Assembly: GCF_001028175.1 (NCBI RefSeq)
Contig: NZ_AEJF01000144.1
Location: forward strand, 1 to 64,000
Length of the DNA stretch: 64,000 nucleotides
Origin: Caballeronia mineralivorans PML1(12)
Lineage (GTDB): Bacteria; Pseudomonadota; Gammaproteobacteria; Burkholderiales; Burkholderiaceae
Direction: 5' to 3'
The position numbers and the translations under genes were made by a program. How positions within the stretch are numbered: the stretch's first letter is position 1; each line of letters starts with the position of its first letter. Below, piece after piece: positions 57,056 through 64,000 of this stretch. The notes beneath the pieces were generated by a model. That model did not search any database. It had not been told where the DNA came from and was given only the letters and a program-made list of their open reading frames with translations.

Positions 57056-58798
57056 GTGTCTAATAGACGTTACGCGATCAAAACTTTCCTGGCGGCCAGC
57101 TTGCTTGGAACAGGAGGAGGGACGTTGCGATCGCAAGAGCGGCAAGAGCCGAGCTTGCGTCCGCACAAACAACTCAAGGACCTGGACCTGGCAGGAACCC
57201 TCGCGAACGATGACCTGATATACGCGGCGCAGGACGGCGCCGAAAAAAAACTGTCGATCGCCCAACTGGCAAGCTATGTCCAGGCTCCCATGGCGAAAGG
57301 CATCTCACCCGACGCGGGCAAGCTGACGGGTACGGAAACGCTGCCCGCGAGCCGGGGAGCAGGGCTGTTGCAAACGGAGGTCGGTTCGATAGCGGCATTC
57401 GCCCGCGAAGCCTTGGCGGCGCCCGGCGGATCGTCGCTCGTCGGATTCAAATCGTTGCCCGCGTCGAGCGTGGTCAGAACGGTCGCCGACGAGCTAAACG
57501 ATGCCGACATCAATCCGAAACGCTTCGGTGCGAAGGGCAATGACAGCGCGGACGACTCCGCCGCGATCCAGACCGCGATCGATCTTCTCGAAGCGCGCGG
57601 CGGAGGTGTCGTGCGTTTTCCAGCCGGTAATTACCGGTGCAATGTAGTGCTCAAGGATGGCGTGTCCCTGGTATCCGGCAGTGAAATGTTTGGATACCTT
57701 CCGGGGCGCGTATCCGGTGTCACCCTGTCTCAGGCGAAGCCCGGTTTCGTGGTTGATTCGCCCAGAACCCTGATCCGGGGCACGGCGGTGAACGGTATCA
57801 ATTTTGCGGGTCTGGGCGCGAGTTATGAGGGCGGCGGTGTCCGGTTGCGAAACGCAAAGTGGGGAGCGGTAAAACGATGCACGGCCAACAACTTTGCCGA
57901 TCAGGGTTTCCAGCACATCGCAGGATTCGGGATTGTCTTTGAGGACATTCTCACGACGAACGTTTTGCTGAACCGTCACCGCACGCAGATTTCGGGGTGT
58001 GTCGAGACATTCGGCACCGATGACTTCCTGAACCGGATCGAAGCCAATCCGTCGCTGATTGCATCCGACGGTGTGGTGAGCAACGACCTGTATATCTGCG
58101 GGATCCTGGTCGGCGGTGCGAACAACTTTCTGTCCAACTGCATTGGCGAGGACGCCGAGCGAGGGATCTACGTCGCGCCGCTGAGAGGGTCGCAGCACCG
58201 GATCTCGCTGTGTCGCGGGGACTCCAATGTCGGCCATGGTTTTTACGTCGATGGCAGTGCGTTGTGGGCTGCATGCTTCGCGTACTTCAATAGCTCGGGA
58301 AACGTAGGGCAGTACAGCGGCTTCTACATGTCGGCATTGTCGAGAGAGAACTTGCTTACCGGGTGCCGCTCGCAGGGAACGTCCGACCGCCTGCAAAAAT
58401 ATGGCTTTGAAGATCACGTAAGCCGCTCGGACCCTTACCTCCGTAATACTTATACCGGTTGCAGCGGCGCGTATAACCAGTCCGGTTTGTTTCTTACTCA
58501 GCAGCGAGGCGGTTCCGGCGTATTGGCGGCGCCGCAGGCAATCCGTCCCGCCGACGGCACAGCCGTGGTCGATATAACCGGAAATAGCCTGATCGTGCTC
58601 GAAGGCTACAGCGCGCCCGCCAACATTAGAAATTTCACCGGCGGCGTAGACGGCGCAAGCATTCGCGTACTTGGCAATTCTCAGGTAACGATCGTACCCG
58701 GCGCAGGGATTGTCACGTCGACCGGCAAGAGTGTCGTGCTGGCGAATCACACCGTGTACGCCTTCACGCAATACGGTGGAAACTGGTATATGGGTTGA
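57056..58798 (+). CDS. Tailspike-like right-handed beta-helix protein (putative polysaccharide lyase/hydrolase)
   Basis: 580 residues, GTG start with ATGGGG about 8 bases upstream. The N-terminus has a twin-Arg motif (NRRYAIKTFLAASLLGTGGG) suggestive of Tat export. Residues about 40-75 (DLDLAGTLANDDLIYAAQDG, EKKLSIAQLASYV) resemble phage tail-fibre adaptor segments. About 150-195 (NPKRFGAKGNDSADDSAAIQ, RGGGVVRFPAGNYRC) is the pectate-lyase-3 opening, followed by beta-helix coils, and the C-terminus (STGKSVVLANHTVYAFTQYG, NWYMG) is tailspike-like. As the last gene of the operon it may trim the polymer. Substrate unknown. Confidence 0.7.
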   Translation: MSNRRYAIKTFLAASLLGTGGGTLRSQERQEPSLRPHKQLKDLDLAGTLANDDLIYAAQDGAEKKLSIAQLASYVQAPMAKGISPDAGKLTGTETLPASRGAGLLQTEVGSIAAFAREALAAPGGSSLVGFKSLPASSVVRTVADELNDADINPKRFGAKGNDSADDSAAIQTAIDLLEARGGGVVRFPAGNYRCNVVLKDGVSLVSGSEMFGYLPGRVSGVTLSQAKPGFVVDSPRTLIRGTAVNGINFAGLGASYEGGGVRLRNAKWGAVKRCTANNFADQGFQHIAGFGIVFEDILTTNVLLNRHRTQISGCVETFGTDDFLNRIEANPSLIASDGVVSNDLYICGILVGGANNFLSNCIGEDAERGIYVAPLRGSQHRISLCRGDSNVGHGFYVDGSALWAACFAYFNSSGNVGQYSGFYMSALSRENLLTGCRSQGTSDRLQKYGFEDHVSRSDPYLRNTYTGCSGAYNQSGLFLTQQRGGSGVLAAPQAIRPADGTAVVDITGNSLIVLEGYSAPANIRNFTGGVDGASIRVLGNSQVTIVPGAGIVTSTGKSVVLANHTVYAFTQYGGNWYMG

Positions 58799-58925
58799 CC
58801 TTTGTTTCCCGGCGAAGGGCTCGGCAGGCTTACTGACGCCACGACACGTTACGACACACCTGGATATACCGCGTGTCTCCCGGCGCGGCATTCCTTAACC
58901 TGATCTTATTTTGCTGATATTTACT

Positions 58926-59951
58926 TCAGGTATTGCTGAAGTCGGCACGTGCGCAGTTACGGTAGTCGCTGGCGGAAATGCCCAAGCGTCGTTTGAAGAT
59001 CTTCGCCAGCCGGGTGCCGCTGCGCATGCCACACCGGCGCGCCACTTTATCGATAGGCAGGGTCGTGGTGATCAATAACCTGCACGCAATGTCGAGGCGG
59101 GTACGCAATAGATACTCGGACGGTGGCATGCCCGTTTCGGCCTTGAAATGCCGGAGAAATGTGCGCTCGCCCATAGACACGCTCTGGGCAATATCATCTA
59201 CCGTGATCGGACGGGCGCAATGTTCTTCGATCCAGCGAGTCGCTTCCTTGATCGTGGAGGCAACGTTCGCGTTGGGCGGATCGCCGAGAAGCGGCTCGAG
59301 CCAGCGGCCGGAAAAGGGCATGAGGCGCTCGGCAATGCTCTCCGCGGTTTCGTAATCGAAGTCGCTCTTGATGAGCGAGAGGGCGGTGATGACTGGCGAA
59401 CCCGCGTTGACGTCGATAACCACATCGTTGCTCGGCGCCTGGCTGTGCTGCTTACCGGACGGCCGTATCGGGATGATCATGCCGCGCGCGTTGGGCAGGT
59501 CGGCGCCCTTGAGCAGAAGCGTGCCGTTGCCCGCCGCCTGTACCACGCGGACAGTCTGGAACACGCGCTTGAGCCAGTCCGTGTTCCTGCTGTCGTGAGC
59601 TGCCGCTGCGGCGCCTTCACCCCCTGCAATGAACAGCGCGTCGTACCCGGACGATGACGAAGCGTCCAGCGGATGGGTGTCCATGCTGATGGCGTTGGAA
59701 CACTGCACACGACCGCCCCTGCTCGACAGTAAGGAAATCGAATAATGTGGGGCCTGACCGTACTCGGTCGTCGCGGCCAAATTGGCGAGGTCGAAGGTCT
59801 CTACAATCAATGCGACCTCCACGAAAGAGCAGTTCTCGTAGACCAGGATCGCGATTCGTTTCTTGGTCGCGTGTCCGTGCCGGCGGTTCCCTTGCTCGAT
59901 CGAGACCACTCGCCTCGAGTTAGTCCAGGATCTTGCACCCTCTAAGTTCAT
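58926..59951 (-). CDS. GlxA-type AraC-family regulator (DJ-1/PfpI domain plus AraC HTH)
   Basis: 341 residues. Residues about 35-210 form a DJ-1/PfpI-like domain (KRIAILVYENCSFVEVALIV, GYDALFIAGGEGAAAAAHD) without the catalytic Cys, since the elbow reads QAAGNGTLLL. The C-terminal AraC domain has two HTHs (RPITVDDIAQSVSMGERTFL, PIDKVARRCGMRSGTRLAKI). Likely sensor-regulator; adjacent to the polysaccharide locus, to which it may be linked. Start ATG 59951; an in-frame ATG does not precede it with similarity. Confidence 0.85.
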   Translation of the reverse strand: MNLEGARSWTNSRRVVSIEQGNRRHGHATKKRIAILVYENCSFVEVALIVETFDLANLAATTEYGQAPHYSISLLSSRGGRVQCSNAISMDTHPLDASSSSGYDALFIAGGEGAAAAAHDSRNTDWLKRVFQTVRVVQAAGNGTLLLKGADLPNARGMIIPIRPSGKQHSQAPSNDVVIDVNAGSPVITALSLIKSDFDYETAESIAERLMPFSGRWLEPLLGDPPNANVASTIKEATRWIEEHCARPITVDDIAQSVSMGERTFLRHFKAETGMPPSEYLLRTRLDIACRLLITTTLPIDKVARRCGMRSGTRLAKIFKRRLGISASDYRNCARADFSNT

Positions 59952-60200
59952 TTTTTTCTCGTTTGTGTGTGCCCTAAAAATCATTCTAGCCAACAATGAA
60001 AAGCTCCTTTGCCGGCTGTCTCAAAAGGGATATGTATTGTCTGAATTGGTTAAGGAGACGTATCTATAATGATAAAAAATGCTTAAATAATTGCTACTTA
60101 ATGGGTCACAACTTGACAATAAGAAAATCGACTAAAGATGTTGTTTATCAAGGCGTAAAGCAACATTCGATATGGTTCTAATATCCTCATACTAATTGGG
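59952..60200. other. AT-rich spacer between the AraC regulator and an orphan gene
   Basis: 249 bases with a base composition clearly richer in A and T than anything else in the window, including long A/T runs at 60064-60085 and 60100-60135. No gene. It likely contains divergent promoters for the AraC gene and the gene at 60201, and would be a good binding region for nucleoid silencers. Confidence 0.5.
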
Positions 60201-61349
60201 ATGGCATTGCATTCGTCTATCGTTTTGTTAACGCCGGTAACACAGCCAGAATCGATAAAAATCATTGTCGACTCAGTAAATGGCATTCGCTCGCTTTCGA
60301 GCGTGGCGATAAAGGTGGTCGCACCCTTGAGCAGGTCGATGGCGCTATGGCGGGGCGTGCGGGCCGACACGTTTGCGAACGTCGAGTTCATCGATGTCGA
60401 GCCGCGCGGGGGCTCGCAAAAGGCAACGGCCATTAGCTCGGCCTATCTGCTTGCGATGGTGCAGCGGGCGCATGCGGGTAGCCCGGCGGGCGCTGCCGGC
60501 AATTTCTATGTCTTCGTGGGTGTCGAGGCTTATGGCGATGCCTTCGCCGAGTGTGCGTTCGCGCTGAGACGATGGTTCGGGCCTGCATCGGTCTTTGCGT
60601 TGGACCTGCGCCCCGAGAACCCCGCCGCGTTTCCCGTCGATAGCGAATGGAGTGCCCGTCGCTCTCTCGCGTCGCGTGCGACCCTGCTTACGTTCGATTC
60701 GCGCTTCGACGCCGGGACGGTTGGCGGTGCACCGGTCAAGGTCTTGCCGGATCCGCGGCGTGGTGAAGTCTCGCTCGCAGCAAGGCAGCGCGCTCGCGCC
60801 AGGATGAATGTGTCGGACCACGACTTCGCACTGGCGGTGATCAGTGACGACGTTTCATCGGCTGGCAGTGTCCGGCAGGCTGCGCTGATTCGCGCACTGA
60901 TGCAGGCGCAAAGCTCGCGGCTGCTCATAGCAGGCATCGGGCACGAACCGGCAGCGTCATGGCTCGCCGATTTGTCGGCAACGTTTCCCGGCCGGGTGCG
61001 GATCATGGGTGCGTGCGCGGCCGGTGCGTGCGACACCGACGCCGCGGATGTATTGCTCATGCCGGGAGGCGAGCACGGCACAGCGCCTTCGCTGCCTTGC
61101 GCCGCAAGCGCTGAGGAAGCAACGATGCCTGCTGAGCAAGGACATCGAAGGATCGTGCTGGAGGAATACATGGGTACGCACGATGTGGACGACTTCATCC
61201 TGGCGGTGGGTCTTCTGCCTTCGCGGGCGAGCCGGGAGGTAGAGATGCTTCGGGGTTCGTTGATCAAGACCCTGCAAGCCAAGATGGATTTGCGGTTCGG
61301 AAGAAGTTTGTACTACGCAGTTAAGCAGGTCAGTGAGCAGGTTGAATAA
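60201..61349 (+). CDS. Unrecognised protein, possibly degenerate GT-B glycosyltransferase
   Basis: 382 residues, no signal peptide or clear TM segment. I do not recognise a family with confidence. The middle (VKVLPDPRRGEVSLAARQRA, RARMNVSDHDFALAVISDDV, RLLIAGIG) and the late VLLMPGGEHGTAPSLP resemble the linker and nucleotide-binding half of GT4-type GT-B glycosyltransferases, but the E-x7-E signature is not visible. The DNA is normal high GC although its upstream region is AT-rich. It could add a sugar in the adjacent polysaccharide pathway or be a non-catalytic homologue. Confidence 0.5.
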   Translation: MALHSSIVLLTPVTQPESIKIIVDSVNGIRSLSSVAIKVVAPLSRSMALWRGVRADTFANVEFIDVEPRGGSQKATAISSAYLLAMVQRAHAGSPAGAAGNFYVFVGVEAYGDAFAECAFALRRWFGPASVFALDLRPENPAAFPVDSEWSARRSLASRATLLTFDSRFDAGTVGGAPVKVLPDPRRGEVSLAARQRARARMNVSDHDFALAVISDDVSSAGSVRQAALIRALMQAQSSRLLIAGIGHEPAASWLADLSATFPGRVRIMGACAAGACDTDAADVLLMPGGEHGTAPSLPCAASAEEATMPAEQGHRRIVLEEYMGTHDVDDFILAVGLLPSRASREVEMLRGSLIKTLQAKMDLRFGRSLYYAVKQVSEQVE

Positions 61350-61601
61350 GCGAGTTAGATAAGCAGGCTAGTTAAGCGCGATTGTCCGGCCGCGGCCGGG
61401 TGGTCCAACCCACCGGTGCTTTCTCCATCCGGTCCTGTCGAGTGCGTCCCTTGTATCGCCGATGCAGTCCTGCCAACGTCGAGTCTGGCTGACGGGGCAC
61501 GCCATCGCCGATGGCGGCCCTTGTTCGGGTGATCGACGCTTGCTTCAACCCGCGTGAATTGCTCCCGCTCCCTTGTGAGCTTGTATGTATAAAAGGAATC
61601 C

Positions 61602-61910
61602 ATGAACTCGCAGTTCCGTTTGTTGGGCGTTGCGTGGTACAGGCAGGAGGACTATGACCGATGCCGTGCCATGTTCATCGATGGGGAGGTGTTGCCGTTT
61701 TCGTATATGGACTGGAAGAATCAGGTGGAACGCTTTCGCGAACGGTGTGTCAGCCAGGGCATTGGCGTAATCCAGGCGTATATCGATCCGGATCTGTTCC
61801 CCGACTGGTGCGTCGCGAACGGCTGCAATGCGGACGCGGATGGACGCGACACCTTCGCCTCCGATCTGGCGGGCCGCGTCATGATGGAAAGAAGCCGGCT
61901 TCGCGACTAG
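61602..61910 (+). CDS. Small conserved hypothetical protein
   Basis: 102 residues, soluble and acidic-to-neutral with several aromatic residues (GVAWYRQEDYDRCRAMFIDG, FSYMDWKNQVERFRERC, YIDPDLFPDWCVANGCNADA). Function not recognised. It has good coding character and a plausible start ATG, so I consider it real. The 252 bases before it hold only a GC palindrome CCGGCCGCGGCCGG at 61386-61399. Confidence 0.6.
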   Translation: MNSQFRLLGVAWYRQEDYDRCRAMFIDGEVLPFSYMDWKNQVERFRERCVSQGIGVIQAYIDPDLFPDWCVANGCNADADGRDTFASDLAGRVMMERSRLRD

Positions 61911-62114
61911 GCGCGTGGGAGCCGGGCTCAGCGGCCGGCTGACTGGAGGGAAGACAGGGTAGGGTATAGCAAGCGCCAAGGCCGTCCGGCGCTTCGCAAG
62001 ACCGCGGAGGGCACGCTGCGGACTATGATAAAAAGGGAAGCACGGTAGGACTGAGGAACGCGGTGCGTGACCGTAATCGAAGCATAATAGAACGTGTACC
62101 CTACAATTCTTCCC
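61911..62114. other. MarR gene upstream region
   Basis: 204-base spacer. GTAGGGTA at 61959-61966 and its complement TACCCTAC at 62097-62104 form a widely spaced inverted pair; the second lies right before the MarR start and could be a half-operator. An AT-rich patch ATGATAAAAA near 62024-62033 may belong to the promoter. Confidence 0.3.
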
Positions 62115-62585
62115 ATGCCCAAAAAGCCATCCCACCCTCCGGTTGATCCCGGCAGCGAGGAGTATCACTTCTCCGAACAGATCGGCCACCTGCTGCGGCG
62201 GGCATACCAGCGCCACGTCGCCATCTTCCAGGCGGCCATACCGGACTCGGATCTGACCGCGGCGCAATTCGTCACGCTGTGCGCGGTCAAGCAGCAGCAG
62301 TCCTGCTCGCTCAACGACATCGTCAAGGCCACGGCAATCGACCAGGCCACCATCCGCGGCGTGGTCGAGCGCTTGAAAGCACGCTCGCTGATCGTGGTCT
62401 CGCCCGACCCGCTCGACGGTCGCAAGCTGCTGGTGCGCACAACACCGGAAGGCCTGGCGTTGATCGACCAGACCGTGCCGTTTGCGCGGCAGGTCAGCGA
62501 GCAGACTTACGCGGGGCTGAATCCGGCCGAGCGCGTCGCCATCGTTTATCTTCTACGCGCGATGACGCGCGCGGAAGATAGCTGA
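62115..62585 (+). CDS. MarR-family regulator (NicR/HosA-like)
   Basis: 156 residues with the MarR winged helix: LTAAQFVTLCAVKQQQSCSL, NDIVKATAIDQATIRGVVER, LKARSLIVVSPDPLDGRKLL. It ends 40 bases from the convergent molybdenum hydroxylase gene. In Pseudomonas, NicR is a MarR repressor of nicotinate degradation and NicB is a hydroxylase of the neighbouring type, so a role in aromatic N-heterocycle sensing is plausible but inferred. Start ATG 62115; GTG 62094 possible. Confidence 0.85.
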   Translation: MPKKPSHPPVDPGSEEYHFSEQIGHLLRRAYQRHVAIFQAAIPDSDLTAAQFVTLCAVKQQQSCSLNDIVKATAIDQATIRGVVERLKARSLIVVSPDPLDGRKLLVRTTPEGLALIDQTVPFARQVSEQTYAGLNPAERVAIVYLLRAMTRAEDS

Positions 62586-62625
62586 TTCAAAGCGCGTATA
62601 GGCCGATGGCGACGCTGCTACGCGG

Positions 62626-64000
62626 TCATCGGTGCTCGGCGGGCGTCAACGTCGCAACGGCCTGTAGCGTGGCCCTGACCGCGTCCGGCGTGAATGGCGG
62701 TGAGCGGAATCGCACACCGGTTGCATCGAATAACGCATTGGCGATGGCGGCCGCACCGGGAAGCGACGCGGACTCGCCGGAGCCAAGCGGCGGTTCTCCT
62801 TGCCGGTCCACCAGCACCACGTCGACGGGAGGCAATTCGGGGAACGTCAGGATCGGATAGCTGCCCCATTCCCTGCTTGCCACCAGACCGTCAGTAAAGC
62901 GCACACGCTCTTTCAACGTGCGGCTCAGGGTCTGGATGGCATTGCCGTGGATCTGATGGCGCACGCCGTCAGGATTGATCACGGTGCCGGTGTCCTGGCC
63001 GACCGTCACTCGCCTGATGCGGATTTCTCCACTGACTTTATCGACGTCAAGATCGACGATCCACGCCGACCATGCTGCGCCGAAACCAGGGAAGCGGCTA
63101 TGCACATATCGTGCGTACGCAACGCCGCGCCCTTGAAGCACCCGTTCGCCGGTATCGCGAGCTGTGCGGCTGCCAGCAGCGCGGGCTTGCCAGCCTGCGC
63201 GTTCCGCTACCGCCTTTAGCAACTCCACCGCCCGCTCGTCCTTGAGATGCCGCAGCCGGAATGCGAGCGGATCGGCGCCGGTCTCGAACGCGAGTTCATC
63301 GATGAATACGTCATGAGCGAACGAGTTCGGCAGCGCCGACACGCCTCTGAACCACGACGCCCGGACCAGCGGCGCGAGGTCGTGGCAGACGAAGCGGCGA
63401 TTCGCGAATGTGTAGGGCGTGACGGCGGTCCGGTCGCCCATTTCGAAGACGCGCGGCTCGGCCGGCGTCGTGCCGGTGAGCAGAAGGGCAAGCATGGGCG
63501 CGTCGTTCGATGGATAGCGGGAAGCGAACGTATAACCCAGCGTGTCGCCGCTGCTGGACACGGTGCCGGTCACATCGACGACCTGCGCGGTGCCCTTGGG
63601 CTCCCATTGATGTTCGTCGGCGCGCGATAGCTGGACCCGCACCGGCTGCCTCATTGCACGCGAGAGCAGGAGCGCGTCGCCGGCGACATCGTCGGCGCAA
63701 TTGCGGCCGTAGCATCCGGAGGCTTCCATGCGGACCACATCGATATCCGCTTCAGCGCGCTCGATCAGGCGCGACAAGTCGTAGCGCAAGGTCTGCGGGT
63801 TCTGCGTGCCGGACCATACCGTAATGCGCCCGTCCCGATAGTCCGCGAGGGCGCAGGACGGCCCGATCGATCCGTGCATCTGATACGGCCAGACATAGCT
63901 GCGTGTCAGCGTGGTCGTGCCCACCTGTCCCTGCACGCTCTCGACGTCGCCTTCCTCCAGCAGAAGGCGACGCCGAGCCGGAGCGTTAGAAATAGCTTCG
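62626..64000 (-). CDS. Molybdopterin-binding large subunit of xanthine dehydrogenase family (IorB/NicB-like), 5' end outside window
   Basis: C-terminal part of a molybdenum hydroxylase, frame open to the right edge (about 458 residues visible). Moco-domain segments: YVWPYQMHGSIGPSCALADY, VRMEASGCYGRNCADDVAGD, VTVGQDTGTVINPDGVRHQI and, near the end, GSGESASLPGAAAIANALFD with the catalytic Glu. In isoquinoline 1-oxidoreductase and NicB-type enzymes this subunit hydroxylates N-heterocycles, working with a [2Fe-2S] subunit and cytochrome c that should lie beyond the edge. An internal GTG at 63936 is not the true start. Confidence 0.85.
   Translation of the reverse strand, partial: EAISNAPARRRLLLEEGDVESVQGQVGTTTLTRSYVWPYQMHGSIGPSCALADYRDGRITVWSGTQNPQTLRYDLSRLIERAEADIDVVRMEASGCYGRNCADDVAGDALLLSRAMRQPVRVQLSRADEHQWEPKGTAQVVDVTGTVSSSGDTLGYTFASRYPSNDAPMLALLLTGTTPAEPRVFEMGDRTAVTPYTFANRRFVCHDLAPLVRASWFRGVSALPNSFAHDVFIDELAFETGADPLAFRLRHLKDERAVELLKAVAERAGWQARAAGSRTARDTGERVLQGRGVAYARYVHSRFPGFGAAWSAWIVDLDVDKVSGEIRIRRVTVGQDTGTVINPDGVRHQIHGNAIQTLSRTLKERVRFTDGLVASREWGSYPILTFPELPPVDVVLVDRQGEPPLGSGESASLPGAAAIANALFDATGVRFRSPPFTPDAVRATLQAVATLTPAEHR

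Noticed and set aside
1..64000. CRISPR array, tRNA, rRNA, prophage or integron
   Set aside because: No regularly spaced repeats, cloverleaf sequences, integrase or phage structural genes were seen, apart from the single tailspike-like protein.

Overview
The window is high-GC, densely packed chromosomal DNA typical of the Burkholderiaceae (Burkholderia, Paraburkholderia or Caballeronia). The reasons are the family mix (a Gram-negative trimeric porin of the OmpC-like beta-proteobacterial type, many LysR regulators, opp/dpp-type importers, a GabR-like MocR beside gabTD) and operons held together by 4-base ATGA/GTGA overlaps. No rRNA, tRNA, CRISPR array or prophage is visible. One complete IS5-family insertion sequence is present. 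Two genes run off the window ends: a LysR regulator on the left and a molybdenum hydroxylase large subunit on the right.

Layout. 1-5057: LysR regulator (partial), a YeiH-type transporter with a small Cys-rich protein coupled to its 3' end, an orphan TAXI-type solute-binding protein, and a phnF-like GntR regulator broken by a +1 frameshift. 5467-8738: phnD-phnC-phnE phosphonate importer plus a hexapeptide acyltransferase, preceded by candidate PhnF operators. 8813-19299 (minus): a ten-gene operon reading LysR, flavin monooxygenase, dppB, dppC, dppD, dppF, substrate-binding protein, BAAT-like hydrolase and two carboxymuconolactone-decarboxylase (CMD) family proteins; this is a self-contained uptake-and-oxidation module. 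19751-23024 (minus): Asp-nucleophile alpha/beta hydrolase, isochorismatase-like hydrolase, porin. 23448-24617: IS5-family element sitting inside an 18+4+18 palindrome. 24751-29111: gabD, gabT and a divergent GabR-like regulator with clear operator repeats.

29541-58798 is an exopolysaccharide or capsule locus built as two divergent operons around a 534-base spacer (42522-43055). The left arm (minus) carries the initiating phosphoglycosyltransferase, rfbA-rfbC-rfbD-rfbB (dTDP-L-rhamnose), a dTDP-rhamnose 4-epimerase-like SDR, a GT2, a KpsS/KpsC-like (Kdo-transferase related) protein, Wzx, a hexapeptide acetyltransferase and Wzy. The right arm (plus) carries GfcA, GfcB, a GfcC-GfcD fusion, Wza, Wzb, Wzc, a complete Kdo pathway (kdsA, kdsC, kdsB, kdsD), manC, a GT26 enzyme and a tailspike-like beta-helix protein. 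The combination argues for a Wzy-dependent polymer exported through Wza/Wzc that contains Kdo along with rhamnose and/or 6-deoxy-talose and mannose-derived sugars. 58926-61910: a GlxA-type AraC regulator, an unusually AT-rich spacer, an unrecognised GT-B-like protein and a small conserved protein. 62115-64000: a MarR regulator convergent with a xanthine-dehydrogenase-family subunit, an arrangement like nicotinate or N-heterocycle oxidation loci.

The most unusual sequence-level observations are: the phnF frameshift lies exactly in a perfect 28-bp palindrome; a 14-bp tandem triplication between dppD and dppF makes a chain of two 5-codon mini-ORFs with overlapping stops and starts; the IS element has split a perfect 40-bp palindrome; and a minus-strand terminator with mutually exclusive pairing segments stands behind mocR with no gene to serve.
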